Assembly: GCA_009746045.1 (NCBI GenBank)
Contig: RPFO01000175.1
Coordinates: 1-64,000 of the forward strand
Length of the DNA stretch: 64,000 nucleotides
Origin: Mesostigma viride
Lineage: Eukaryota > Streptophyta > Mesostigmatophyceae > Mesostigmatales > Mesostigmataceae
Direction of reading: 5' to 3'
Shown here: positions 52,779 through 64,000 of the stretch, piece after piece
Position numbering within the stretch: position 1 is the stretch's first letter
Layout of the letters: each line of letters opens with the position of its first letter
Translations under genes and position numbers: made by a program
Notes under the pieces: model-generated
What the model was told of the DNA's origin: nothing
Databases searched by the model: none
What the model saw: the letters and a program-made list of their open reading frames with translations, nothing else

Positions 52779-54252
52779 GGACCCTGACAAAAATACGGAC
52801 TTGAAGTGTTCAGGCTGAACGGGGAAAGTTGGACCGGTCGAACCGTACCAAAATTTAGTTCGCATGCAGGGCGGGGCGAGCGTCGCGTCGAACGCACCAG
52901 GCTGGGCAGTGGCAATGGGTAAAGTGAACGTGAATAATAAAAGCGGCATGGTCGGGCCGGCAAAAATTTTAATTGCTGCGGAAGCAACCATAGTTGTTGC
53001 TGGCTGGCGATGGCGGGCGACGTAGCATGTGAAATCGGGATGGGGAATGCGAATTCCTGGCTTTTATACATCAAAAGTTTGTATAGGAAGAGTGCGTATG
53101 AAACTTTCTGAGCTGGCGGGGCGTCAACCCCGTGCTACCTGCGTGGGAGAGGTCCGTGGCGCTATGGCATTTGCTGTACAATAGCCAGCGACCTGGAAAT
53201 TGAACGTCGTCATCAGATTGTTTTGTTTCAGTGTCGTCATTCTTCAGTTTTACGTCTTTCACGCCTTGTAAAATCAGTTTTGCTGTTCATGGAAGACGTG
53301 GGATGGGGCAAACGAATGTCTGGGGTCACCATAGACAATTACGATTGAGCGCTGGATTGCTTGGCACGGGACGAACGCTGGCGATGGCGATTTGTGTCAA
53401 AGATGTGGTCAATGTATCTGCTTTTATCTAATGTGATTTACGTTTACCGTCATCTTATGCAATTTCCCTTTTTCCAGACGAATTTTCTTGGTCGCAGCGT
53501 GCACATACCGGACCAAGAGTCTGTCTTCCATCGTCGTATCCGTGGGGTGCGTCCTCTTCATTCTCCTTGGGAATGTCCTTGCCACGTTATCCGTGTTGCT
53601 TTCTTCTGGAACAGACTGGGCAGGGAAAGCCCATGATTGCTCATGGATGATTGCTCATGCACCAATTTTGGGAGTCGTTGACTGCTGTGCTGCCTGACGT
53701 TGATGGTGGTTTTGCGTGTGATAAGCTGCCTTGCTTTGGACGTGGGTTTTCACTGGGCTATATGGGTGAAGGTGAGCGTCCACGGGGTGTGTCATGCTGT
53801 GCTATATTGCTTCCATCCTGCATATCCAAAGTTAGCCCAAGTGGCTTGAACACTGAACATTTTGCTTTGCTTTAATGGCTGTGCAATATTTGTGTTGTGC
53901 AGATTTTTACTGGGCTGAAGCCAAATTCACGCATGGGTAGACAGTTTGCTGCACGTGAATTTTTACTGGGCTGTACGTGCAGGTGGGCAACCGTGTGTTG
54001 TGCCATATTTTTCTACATGGATTCATCATATTTGCTGTCAAACGTCGGCCCCATTGGCTTGCACAAGGAATTTTGCTTTGCTGGCTGTGTATTTTTTATG
54101 TCTCATTGTGCAGGCGTGCCCGCTACCTGATCAACCAGGTGTGCTTTGCATTGTGCCAGCGGGGCCATGTTTGTTTCCTTTGCATGTGTAGGCAGGCAGG
54201 CTGGCAGGGGACATGGGGCACGAGGCTTGGGGTGTGGGGTATGTGGCATGGG
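52779..54252 (+). repeat. Family B gene-like segment, copy 1
   Basis: A diverged relative of the A gene-like unit: a TTTTATA box (about 53062), ATG at 53098, then GGGAGAGGTCCGTGGCGCTATGGC, CAGCGACCTGGAAATTGAACG and GGGACGAACGCTGGCGATGG, parallel to A exon 1. A conserved acceptor-like TTTATGTCTCATTGTGCAG occurs at about 54095-54113 and is followed by CTACCTGATCAACCAGGTG, parallel to A exon 3. The reading frame is not maintained and the exon 1 donor is absent, so I call it a decayed repeat, not a gene. 52779-53560 recurs at 61110-61901. Confidence 0.6.
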
Positions 54253-54534
<282 letters not shown>

Positions 54535-55571
54535 GCACGAGATGTGATTATTCCAGCCAGCCAGCGGGGGCACCACAGGGAGGAGGGCATGGGGACAGGG
54601 GGAAGGGGGGAGGGGGCGGGGGGCAGGGTCCAGGCGGCAGGGGGCAGGGGGAGCCTTTCTGAAGCTATGAGTCACAGGTCGTGGGGACTGGGGCATGGGG
54701 CAGGCCCTCAGCCACCTGCACGTGATGTGGTCAGAGGCAAGTCACAAGCACGGGCACAGTGGGCAGGTGGGACGGGGCAGGGGACCTGGGGCACGAGCCA
54801 TGAAACTTGGGGCATGGGGAGTGGGGCGTTGGGCAGGCAGGTAGGGGTGGTACACACGCAAATGCCCTGCCATGCCCTGCGATCCCGCAAAAGGGCACCG
54901 TGGGGTCTTGTGGGTTGTCACACGTTGTTATGGGGTGCATATTTGCAGGGACATGAAGATGGGTGACCGCGCCGTAACCGAGACGTGTGTGGTGGCAACA
55001 TGCCGCCTGGATACCAGCTGGCCTTGCTTCGTTAGATACAGTTATGGCTGCATGTGATGGCGTGCCCTTGCCGTGGTCACAGTGGTCACAGTGAGGGCCT
55101 GTGGTTGCCCCATACTGGTGGTGGTTATAAAGAAGTTAGCGAATACAAAACTTTCTTTCTTAAGGTGATTTTGAAGTGGGCATGAGCGATCGTGCACATG
55201 CTAACATTTGATGGCCATTCCATGGTGAAGTTGGGAATTGGATGGGATTGTTTGATAAAGATGCGGTGGTGTGTCTTTAAATGAGCTGTGCTAATCTCAT
55301 TATGAAGTGCTCAAGACAACTCATTATAATAAATCAGAGTTGGAACAAACATTGTCTGCATCATGCCCCAACTTGAACACTACATGAATGTGACACCTAT
55401 GCTACGTGTGTTGCGGGCTAGCAGTGTCAGCAAACAATTTTAGCTTTTAGCCCTCAAATCGTGTCCAACTCGCGCCTAACAATAGGAGCCAGTTGCACCT
55501 TGCATGGTAATGTCCACAAATTAACCTAAAACAGTTTAGTGTCCTTACTGGGACCAAAGCACACTCATACT
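54535..55571. other. Region downstream of the CAGC array, no gene seen
   Basis: G-rich sequence to about 54880, then ordinary intergenic sequence. I see no feature I can support. Confidence 0.5.
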
Positions 55572-55720
55572 AGGGACTTTGGTCTGGCAGGCCCCCAGCG
55601 GCTTGGCCGGCCAGGGCGGCATATTCTGACCTGGCCCGGCCCCAAGGGCATTCCCAAAAGGGTAGGGAAACATGTCACGAACTACACCCAGATGTTGCCG
55701 GATGACCTACTCATCCCAGC
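55572..55720 (+). mobile_element. LINE fragment (RT C-terminal region)
   Basis: About 150 bases matching LINE A/C from GGCCCCCAGCGGCTTGGCC to GATGACCTACT. It codes GLAGPQRLGRPGRHILTWPG and nearby residues. Both ends are cut; there is no 3' end or tail. Confidence 0.85.
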
Positions 55721-55854
55721 CATAACTCATAAAAAATGCCTACAATATTTGGAACGAATCCATGCATCGATGCTCCTACACCAATCAGTTTTCTGCACCG
55801 CCATAGCCTCGAATTTGCATGTACGTAATTATTTCGTTCCTGTGGACCTTTAGC

Positions 55855-56280
55855 GAGATGACTTGCCTGAACGTGTTCAGGCGGGGAGCGTGCCAGGAAA
55901 CGGCTCGAAGCTGGGAAAAGCAGGGGGCTCCGCCCGCGGACGGGCCGTACGAAGCCGACAATTTATGGCTCCCGCTGGCCCCCCCGCCTCGGCGCCTTCG
56001 GCCACTGCCCCTTCGCGCTGTTAATTAGTTTATGCACAAAGCATCTCTATCCAAACATCCTACTTGATTTACTAAGGGTTCAGACTGAACGGCGAATTTC
56101 GAGTGTTCAGACTGAACGAAAATTGAGTTCGAACACAATTCTGAACGTTTTTTTTGTTAAATTTTCGGTTCTGCCTACTTCCAACGCAATTTTCGTGCCA
56201 ATTTTGGCGAGATGACTGAACTGAACGTGTTCAGACGGGGAGCGTGGCAAAAAACGGCTCGAAAATGTGAATAGCAGGGG
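55855..56280 (+). repeat. Family B module, left of the CACTA element
   Basis: Partial B module with the palindromes CTGAACGTGTTCAG (55867 and 56221) and GTTCAGACTGAAC (56078 and 56105). It ends AATAGCAGGGG where the CACTA element is inserted and resumes at 60442 with GGGCTCCGCCC. Uninterrupted B copies read AGCAGGGGGCTCCGCCC. Confidence 0.85.
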
Positions 56281-56299
56281 CACTAGGAACTCAGATTCT

Positions 56300-56640
56300 G
56301 AGAATTTTCTCAAAACCCTCAATTTTCTCACCCTTTGTGAGAATTTTTTGAGAAAATTGAGAAAAATCTCAATTTTTTTCCGCAAACGCTAGGCAAAAAA
56401 TCTCACCAGGGTGAGATTTTGGTGAGAAAAAGGGGTTTTGGTGAGATTGGGGTGAGAAAAAACCCTAAAGTGAGAAAAAAGGTGAGAATGGGTGAGAAAA
56501 AGTGAGAAAATTGAGAAAATTGAGAAAATTGAGAAGTTTCTCACCAACACGAGAAAAATCACTAACACGAGAAAAATCACAAGTCAACGTGGTGAGAAAT
56601 TTCTCACCAAGAGTGTAACACGAGAAAAATCATGAGCTTT
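56300..56640. repeat. GTGAGAAAA subterminal array, left end of CACTA element
   Basis: About 25 imperfect copies of GTGAGAAA/TTGAGAAA in mostly one orientation. In En/Spm such subterminal repeats bind the element's own accessory protein. Here they would serve the same role by analogy. Confidence 0.85.
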
Positions 56641-56783
56641 ATTTCATTAAGTCCTTAACGTGAAAAAAAACTCAACACCACTTTGATATGCATTATAGGG
56701 TGCACAAAGGTGCAATATAGGGTTGTCATACAATATAAAACAGCACATCATTCCATAAACAATGCTGTCATGCCCAAATTAAA

Positions 56784-58080
56784 TCAAAAGTCATCTTCTT
56801 CAGAACTGCTGTCCGAGGGGTTGCTTGCATCAACATCATCTTCTGATGACATAGTGTCATCCCCACTAGTGTCGCAATAGTTCACAGCTTTACGCTGCCT
56901 TCCACTGGCCCTCTTTGCCATAGGGACCTCCTCAATTACAACGGTGGGCTGGCTAGGTCCAGCATCTGTGGGAGCACCACGCTTGCGGCTGCGCCCTCGA
57001 GCAGGTGCCTTGCCAGCGCGGCGCACCACGTCGCCATCACCTACGTCTGCCGCTGCCACCTTCTTCTTCTTCTTGGACCCCTTCTTCTTGCCTTTCTTCT
57101 TGCCACTAGGCGGTGGCATCGGCTCACCCTCCTCAATCACTTCAAACTGCGGCATGGTGGGGAAATCTGCTGCCACGCTGTGATACACATGGTTACTGAG
57201 GGCAGATTGCGCCTGATGTGCCATGCTCCATGGCAGTTTGGCAGGGATTACCACCATTTCGGGAGCATAGCATTCATCGACGACATACCCAACTGAGCTC
57301 ACTGCACCTGGCAACACAAGGCACGACGACCTGGGGGCCTGTGCGCTGCTGATGACCACCAACCTCTCGTGGGGCAGGTGAGCGACATGAAGGCGATCAA
57401 AAAGCTCCACCTTCAACAACAGCTGCCATTCCCAGCCCCCTCGTGGGTACTCTAACCTGGCCTTCAGAATGTGTGTGATGAAACCAAAGTCTACACCGCC
57501 CGGGCCATGCACCGCAACTCCCGCATTCTTGTGCCGCTTTCCCTGGGATTGGTCCGCAGCCTCCGTGCGGTAGTTGAACCCGTGTATCCTGACTTTGTGG
57601 AAAGAATCCGCGTAGCGCTTCACGCCCCCACACGCCGCTACAATGCCTTGCGGCACAAGCGGCGTCAGGTTTAATGATGCCCATGCAATCACGTTGAACG
57701 TTGTGTCAGCACAGCGATCTCGCCTGCATTCAAACAAACGCACACCGATAACCCAGCAAAGAGTATTATTATTAAGTATTGGTTATTAAAAAAAATAGAA
57801 CAGATACAACACAGGACGCTTTTACTGGCGGCAAGATCATGGCACCCGGATGGGTAAAACCAAACAAACTAGATATTAATTACTAGGGCTGGCTTTGTGA
57901 CAGTAAAACATGATTGCATGGCTAATCCCAAGGCGCCTTTCAATAGGACTGAATTAAAATAACCAAAGCAGACGGCGTAAGTAGCATTTGCAAAAAACAA
58001 GGCTCACCAGTAGGCCTCGTCGCCATTCGCAGGGTCGCTGTAATCAGCCTTGGGAAGGGCATCTTCTACCAGCAAATCCC
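56784..58080 (-). CDS. CACTA-element protein, DUF4216-like, Lys-rich tail
   Basis: The last exon runs 57723-56784. Upstream, 58080-58009 has clear coding texture (DLLVEDALPKADYSDPANGD) and is followed by a GTGAGC donor at 58007. The intron (58007-57724) ends TGAATGCAG, and the junction keeps frame. The exon 1 start is uncertain. The main domain (RYADSFHKVRIHGFNYRTEA; NAGVAVHGPGGVDFGFITHI; LLLKVELFDRL) has the layout of the DUF4216 region seen in CACTA-linked proteins. A basic KKKGKKKGSKKKKK stretch and an acidic C-terminus (SGDDTMSSEDDVDASNPSDS) follow. The role is unknown. Confidence 0.5.
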
Positions 58081-58099
58081 TTGCCGCGTTGTGTCAGCA

Positions 58100-60090
58100 C
58101 AGCGATCCCCCCTGCATCCAAACAAAGGCACACCGATAACCAAGCAAAGAGTATGCAAATGTGTAGCCTTGTTCATTGAAATTATGGCTGGCTTACGCAA
58201 AGAGCGACTGTAAGATGACCTATACAGTGGGGCCGGAAACAGCTTGCTTGATCAGGGCGTGTTTTTCGAGCTTCACTGGCCGGGAGTGTCTAGTGGTGAG
58301 AACCATTGCTGCGATCGCTTTCCCACCATTTACGAGGAAATACCCGCAAATGAAAAACCACTGAAACGGTCTAGCTAGTCAGTCATTACATTAGCCACAT
58401 GCCATCATGCATGTTTCCAAACGTCCAGGAACTGCACACGGTGCAAATGCCATTTGCAGTGCAAAAATCCAGAGGACACGACCTCATTGCTTCATATTTG
58501 TATGCAGAAGACTAAAAAAGTAACATGCATTAATGGCCCGCATGCATAAAGGGCCTGAATTCTGATGCGGGCCCAACGGCAGCACCGCCAAAGCAGATAA
58601 GGGCCCGCAGTCTGATGCGGGCCCCACGGCACCACCGCCATAGCAGAGCTCGAAGGTCGTGGTGCGCGTGAAACGTACGTATGCCCTTTGTCGGTAGGTG
58701 CCGTTGGGGTCAAATTGGGTGCCGCCAAAATCGGGCCGACGCGTCAATAGACTGAGGCCGTCGATGAGAGCCATCATGCGGCTTGGGGAACTTCAGCTAA
58801 GTTAACTTAACGCAAACCACTGGTCGCCCGCGTCGGGAACCGGCCCAACGGCTCTCCCGCAACAGAAAATTACGCGGCATACTGCATAAGTCGTCGGATT
58901 GTTACATTTCGACGGTCAAGATTTCATGATGAGGTTTGCGTTCAATTTGCCGCAGTTTGCCGCCCAGAGAAAGTAGTTGTTGGACTCGTTGCCCACGATG
59001 AAACACAATCAAGCAAGCCGTTTCCGGACCCACCGTGTAGGTCATGTAGTCGCTCTTCACGTCAGCCAGCCGTAATTTCAATGCACAAGGCTACACATTT
59101 CCATCTCCATTCATATTCATAATCCTGCACGACTCGAAAACGCGGACAAGATAACGGCAGGCTCGAGCTACCATGGTCCGGATTCTCCCGATTTCTGGCC
59201 TGCGCTGGTTGTCTCCTTGATATTGGCAACTCTCTCCGGTAAGAGATTTTCCGCAGTTTGGCTGTTTCGAAACGTTAATTAAGTGAGATGCCTTCGGATC
59301 AGGAGACTCACACAGCCGCGAAATCATGCCAAAGGTCATATGTTCGATCCCTTGCTGGTAGCTTCTGAGCTTTCTTATTTTCTGTGTTCCGCGGAATCTC
59401 AGATTTGGGCCGCTAGCGTTTTCACGCTTGTTGCTTTCTGATCCGACGACAACGTTGTGCCTTGCTCGTGTGACATCTGGCGCATGGTGTGATTCATGTG
59501 TATGGTGCTGCCTTGCCACATGGGGCTGCTTTGCCATAAGAGTGAGTGTTGGGTTCTACACATTTGCTGCATGGACCGTTAGGTGCTGGTGAGCTCTTCC
59601 TTGTAGAACGCTTACATCTATGTCAAGGATCTGATTTCTTTTCCTCTTGCGTATATTGTGTCGGTTTGCTTTATTTCTTGCAGGGACCACGAGAGTAAAA
59701 TGCAAGCGGTTCCACTTTCAAGTCAGCATGTGACGCCCTGTCGACCGGCCCGCTTTGTTAGCTAGCTACCATATAGTATTTGATGATAGGCATTGAATGC
59801 GGAAGATGTCATAACGCCATAACAGACTGTGTTGAACAGGCATTGAATGCCGAAGATGTCATAACGCCATAACAGACTGTGTTGAAAAGGCATATTTGAA
59901 TTTGCCGAAGATGTACATAACGCCATAACAGTGTTGAATAGTTGAATCAATGGGTTCTTGCAGCTGTAAACATTAAAATTATTCAAACATTTAATGAAAA
60001 AATCATTATTGTTCGTGCTGTTTTGAACAGCGGTTGTTACTGGCACTGCATGCATGTGTCTGCTGCCAGCATACATATTGCATTATGGGT
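58100..60090. other. CACTA interior without recognised gene
   Basis: No transposase seen. 58091-58155 repeats 57697-57762 (TGTGTCAGCACAGCGATC ... CACACCGATAACC), duplicating the intron end and exon start of the gene above. 59775-59940 has three tandem copies of a segment GCATTGAATGC(G/C)GAAGATG ... CATAACGCCATAACAG. Confidence 0.55.
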
Positions 60091-60094
60091 GTGT

Positions 60095-60436
60095 TTTTCA
60101 GCGCTGTGTTTTCTCACTTTTCTCACGTCCTGTTTTTCTCACTTTTCTCACTTTTCTCACGTCCTGATTTTCTCACTTTTCTCACGTTTCACACCTCCCG
60201 TTTTTCTCACTTATCTCACGTCCTGTTTTTTGAGATTTTTCTCACGTTTTCCCCCTTTTTTCACCTTTTTGGGGCAATCTCACCCGGGTGAGAAACGTGT
60301 TTTCTCAACCATTCTCACCCCATTCTCACCCTTTTTTCTCACCTTTCTCACCCATTCTCACCCATTTCTCACCCTTTTTCTCGTCTTTCTCACCCTTTTT
60401 CTCACCATTTCTCACCCATTCTCAAAGCCGAGTTCC
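60095..60436. repeat. TTTCTCAC subterminal array, right end of CACTA element
   Basis: Roughly 30 imperfect copies of TTTTCTCAC, the reverse complement of the left array. Together the arrays could pair into a long imperfect stem. Confidence 0.85.
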
Positions 60437-60441
60437 TAGTG

Positions 60442-61901
60442 GGGCTCCGCCCAAAAAACGGCCGTACGAAACCGAAATTTTTGGGCTCCCGCTGGCCCCC
60501 CCGCCTCGGCGCCCTCGGCCACTGCCCCTTCGCACTGCGCACCCCGCGTGGCGCCGGCGTTCCCGAGGACGCACCCTGCGGGTGTACGCGCCAATCGCCC
60601 GCTCAGGCGCCAAAAAGTCCGGGCCCCGAAGGGGCCCCCAACTTGTCAACTACTTAACTACGATCGTGTTGCGCAAGGGAGAAACCCGAACATCCTGACA
60701 TCGCCGCGGGGGCCGTACCGTACGGCCTGATCGCAACCCCACGACCGAGGGCCATCCCTGAAATCCTGCGGAGCCGCGAGTTACGGCCCGTAACCGCCGG
60801 CCTGAACGCCGTCACACCCGCGTAAGATCGAGTCTCACCTATCCTGAACGGGTGCCGAATTCAGCAAAATGCGCGAGAAATGCCGGGGGGCATGTACGGC
60901 TGGGGGCAAGAGTTTGTGCCGTATCTCAATCTCCAAACTCTTGCCCTAGATTCTCTGAACCGTGATGCGATTTTTGACCGATTTTAGTCCGATTCTATTT
61001 CTGAACGAGTTCTGTGCAAAAAACGGCTCGAAGCTGAGAAAAAACGGCTCCGCCCACAAAACGGCCGTACGAAACCGAAATTTTTGGGCTCCCGCTGGCC
61101 CCCCCCGCCTCGGACCCTGACAAAAATACGGACTTGAAGTGTTCAGGCTGAACGGGGAAAGTTGGACCGGTCGAACCGTACCAAATTTTAGTTCGCATGC
61201 AGGGCGGGTCGAGCGTCGCGTCGAACGCACCAGGCTGGGCAGTGGCAATGGGTAAAGTGAACGTGAATATTAAAAGCGGCATGGTCGGGGCAAAAAATGT
61301 TAATGAAACAAAGCGACGTGATGCGGAAGCAACCATAGTTGTTGCTGGCTGGCGATGGCGGGCGACGTAGCATGTAAAATTGGGATGGGGAATGCGAATT
61401 CCTGGCTTTTATACATCAAAAGTTTGTATTGAAAGAGTACGTATGAAACTTTCTGAGCTGGCGGGGCGTCAACCCCGTGCTACCTGCGTGGGAGAGGTCC
61501 GTGGCGCTATGGCATTTGCTGTACAATAGCCAGCGACCTGGAAATTGAACGTCGTCATCAGATTGTTTTGTTTCAGTGTCGTCATTCTTCACTTTTACGT
61601 CTTTCACGCCTTGTAAAATCAGTTTTGCTGTTCATGGAAGACGTGGGATGGGGCAAACGAATGTCTGGGGTCACCATAGACAAATGCGATTGAGCGCTGG
61701 ATTGCTTGGCACGGGACGAACGCTGGCGATGGCGATTTGTGTCAAAGATGTGGTCAATGTATCTGCTTTTATCTAATGTGATTTACGTTTACCGTCATCT
61801 TATGCAATTTCCCTTTTTCCGGACGAATTTTCTTGGTCGCAGCGTGCACATACCGGACCAAGAGTCTGTCTTCCATTGTCGTATCCGTGGGGTGCGTCCT
61901 C
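60442..61901 (+). repeat. Family B module and gene-like segment, copy 2
   Basis: Continuation of the B module split by the CACTA element, with hairpin GGGCCCCGAAGGGGCCC at 60622-60638 and the next unit start at 60641. About 61110-61901 is nearly identical to 52779-53560, including the TTTTATA box and following ATG. It is cut at 61902 by an LTR element. No intact gene. Confidence 0.82.
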
Positions 61902-62411
61902 TGTGAAAGGCATGTGTGATTACTATGAGGACTTCAATGAATAATTTGTAGGTGGTGAATCATTGCCAACTTAAGCGTCAGGAGCCAGGAAAATTATTTA
62001 TTACGTCCATATGGTGTGGCTTTCCATGGCTACCTCAAGGTAGCGTGAACATTGGTAATTATGGTAGGTGAGTGGTGGCGGCGGCCCTGGTATGGGCATG
62101 GGCCGACAATGGGTCGATAACGACAGCTGGTATGTTGGAACATGGTGCATGCGCATGCATGACTCGGTACGGCATGGTATGACATGCACATGACACAATA
62201 CTATAATCTGGTGAAGATAGTGACCAATGGTCCTAGTGCCATTGTACAACTTGGCACATAGTCATAGTGTCCGTTCACGTAGGACAAATCCCACTTAGGT
62301 ACTACTATCCGAGCATATCTATTTGTTAATTAGGGCTCGAATACCACTGCCCGTATTATAGATTTCTGCACGGTCAGCATAATGGGCATATTCAAGACAG
62401 GATTCTTGACA
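61902..62411 (-). repeat. 3' LTR of the short LTR element
   Basis: About 510 bases, TG...CA on each strand. The right boundary (ATTCTTGACA) is inferred from the adjoining purine tract, since only about 50 bases of the partner LTR are in the window. Confidence 0.55.
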
Positions 62412-63929
62412 CCCTCCTTGCACATGATGCTGTCTATAAATACAAATGCTAGATCCTGGGCGAGGGTAGTCGGGTACCTAAGTGGATTCCCTCCTTACAC
62501 GACACCCTGGTCTTGATATAAAACAGCAAGAAAAATGAGGGCAAGGTTGTGTAGCCCCAGATTGTCACATGGAGTGCGCCACACGAGGGTGGAGCCAAAC
62601 TGGAAACAGGCTCTTAAACTGTAAAGACTGGTTGCTCAGTGTTGAGGCTGGATGCAGACTGTAGCCGGTACTGGTTGATGCCAGGGTTGCAGCTGGAAAC
62701 TTTGGGTACTGGTAGCTGCTGGTAAACCGGTGACGTCAGCTGTTGTGTGTGCACACACGATCTATGCTGTGTGTGGGTACAGTTTCTTGTGTGGTGCTGG
62801 TAGTGCTACTTTGACTTGTTTGCCAACAGGTTTTGATGCAACTTACTGCAACTACTACAAGGTGAACTGTGACGTGAGGATGTAGAGCTGGTTGCTGGAC
62901 TGCTACTTGCTAGCTAGACAAGTGCGTGCAGCTGACTGCAGCTACTATCTACTCTACGCCTGTGGTGGAGAGTCATGCATGTGCTGCTGGGTGCTACTAC
63001 TTCTCCTTGCTGGCTAGGCAAGTGTGGGTAGCTGCCTGCATGGACTATGCAGTGTACTCTGTTCCTGCTGGTGTTGCCTGCTGTGCTTGTTGATGCCAGT
63101 GTGATGGTGCTGATGGGACTGAATGATAAAACTGCAACTAGTGCTGTAAAACAACGTGGGGGTTAGTGAGCACCCTCCTTAGTGTGGTGTGCAGCTGTGT
63201 CAGCAGGCTGGCCTTGAGAGCAGGACCCAGGGAATGTTCCCTTTTTTCTTGGAAACTTGGAGCATGGCAGGCTCTGGGCTCTTGAAGTGATGACCGTTAA
63301 AAAAGAATTCCGGTTTAAAAGAATGCGCCCAAAAGAATGTTGATGCCACGCGAAATGGTGCCGGTACAAAAGAAAGACCGGTTCTCATGAAAAATTCTTG
63401 AGGTAAACAGCTCCGCCGATTTCTCGTCGATGCTCACAGCTCGCGCAGCTCAGTGGGAGCCCGTCAGTGACCCCGCGCCGATTGAACGCACTGCACTCGG
63501 CCAAAAATGTGCTGCCAGGTAAAAAATCACTGGCGCTGCCTGGAACCAGAGCCGGCACCTTTTGAGTGCCAGGCTTCAGTGCCGACGTCCCCATCACCGA
63601 GATGTTGGCGTTTGATCAGTTTCGGGCATATATAATGTTGACAATAAGTATAAAAGCGTAGATCTGGCCTGCGCACCGGAGCTTGGGAAATTCTTGACGG
63701 ATTTTAGCGACGGTAGGTGTCACCCCGAATATTTGGTGTTACCACACATTGAAGTAAGTCGATTGAAAGCCTTGAATTTCACGGTAGCATCTGCGCCATA
63801 ATCATGGTCGTATCAAGTACAAGAATTCGACGAAGCTGCTCCGTATATGAAAATATAAACTATGATCAAGGCGCTCAATAAATGTGAGCTGCCGCTTAGA
63901 GGTTGGTTAATTCCGTTGAAAAATCTTGC
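62412..63929 (-). other. Internal region of the short LTR element
   Basis: No gag or pol sequence is visible on either strand. It is rich in GCTGG, CTACTG and GTGCTG phrases between about 62640 and 63130, suggestive of degenerate short repeats. Open frames are short and unremarkable. Confidence 0.5.
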
Positions 63930-63947
63930 CCCGGACCTCCGATGCCA
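63930..63947 (-). other. Putative primer binding site
   Basis: Minus-strand TGGCATCGGAGGTCCGGG begins immediately at the LTR edge. PBS sequences start TGG, because they pair with the CCA end of a tRNA. Confidence 0.5.
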
Positions 63948-64000
63948 TGTTAAAGGCATGTGTGATTACTATGAGGACTTCAATGAATAATTTGTAGGTG
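63948..64000 (-). repeat. 5' LTR of the short LTR element (cut by window end)
   Basis: 53 bases that match the first bases of the left LTR almost exactly (TTAAAGG here, TGAAAGG there). Confidence 0.75.

Larger units (their letters stand above)
56281..60441. mobile_element. CACTA (En/Spm-type) DNA transposon
   Basis: Element of 4161 bases with ends CACTAGGAACTC and GAGTTCCTAGTG, the CACTA signature. GGG borders both sides, consistent with a 2-3 base target duplication (exact length ambiguous in the G-run). Long subterminal arrays of short direct repeats lie inside both ends in inverted orientation, as is typical of this superfamily. The interior carries a minus-strand protein (56784-58080) of a kind found with CACTA elements. 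No TNPD/TNP2 transposase core is recognised, so it is probably non-autonomous. Confidence 0.85.
61902..64000 (-). mobile_element. Short non-autonomous LTR element (TRIM/LARD-like), partial
   Basis: Minus-strand element inserted in the B segment at 61902. The left LTR (61902-62411) starts TGTGAAAGGCATGTGTG and the right LTR starts at 63948 with TGTTAAAGGCATGTGTG and runs off the window. Next to the right LTR, the minus strand reads TGGCATCGGAGGTCCGGG, a plausible tRNA primer site beginning TGG. Next to the left LTR is GCAAGGAGGG, a plausible polypurine tract. The internal part is about 1.5 kb with no coding region. Confidence 0.62.

Noticed and set aside
59340-59362. GTTCGATCCC, a second tRNA B-box-like string
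   Set aside because: The flanking bases cannot form a T arm and no other tRNA arms are present.

Overview
This window reads as nuclear DNA of a green-lineage eukaryote, most likely a streptophyte alga. The only clear host gene encodes a CAMTA transcription factor whose CG-1 domain is close to the land-plant type. Genes here show GT-AG introns, and most of the remaining DNA is transposons and tandem repeats. I cannot name the species. There is no sign of operons, prokaryotic genes or CRISPR.

Layout. 1-11810: two and a half copies of a macrosatellite of about 4.26 kb (family A). Each copy carries a roughly 29-bp C-rich minisatellite, a conserved flank, a G/C hairpin, a GC-rich module and a three-exon gene-like unit. 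11811-13490: two hairpin-ended modules of a related type. 14347-22534: the CAMTA gene, very large, apparently without introns and broken twice by frame changes at G-rich tracts. 23740-25476: a TTAA-flanked piggyBac-like non-autonomous element. 25480-30420: a nearly full-length APE-type LINE (LINE A). 31121-40770: an ORF1-only LINE relative (LINE B) interrupted by an LTR retrotransposon at 31724-39534. 40800-44452: a zinc-finger fragment, a 201-bp repeat, a LINE stub with a very long (AATTT)n tail, and a 5'-truncated LINE (LINE C). 44680-49982: a fourth A unit interrupted by a hAT-like element. 49983-56280 and 60442-61901: a second repeat family (B) built on the same plan. The B module is interrupted by a CACTA-type element (56281-60441). 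61902-64000: a short non-autonomous LTR element that runs off the window.

How the parts relate. Families A and B share the same order: hairpin, GC-rich module, gene-like unit, then a conserved splice-acceptor-like site next to a simple-repeat array. In A the array is the 29-bp minisatellite; in B it is (CAGC)n. Two A copies keep an open three-exon structure with intact GT-AG sites and all phase-0 junctions. This is the best candidate here for an undescribed repeated gene or transcript family. Several transposons have insertion sites clean enough to read the target duplication and, in three cases, the uninterrupted host sequence.

Limits. Everything was read by eye, with no similarity searches. 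Repeat boundaries are approximate to a few tens of bases unless exact ends are stated. Many frame breaks sit at homopolymers and may be consensus errors.
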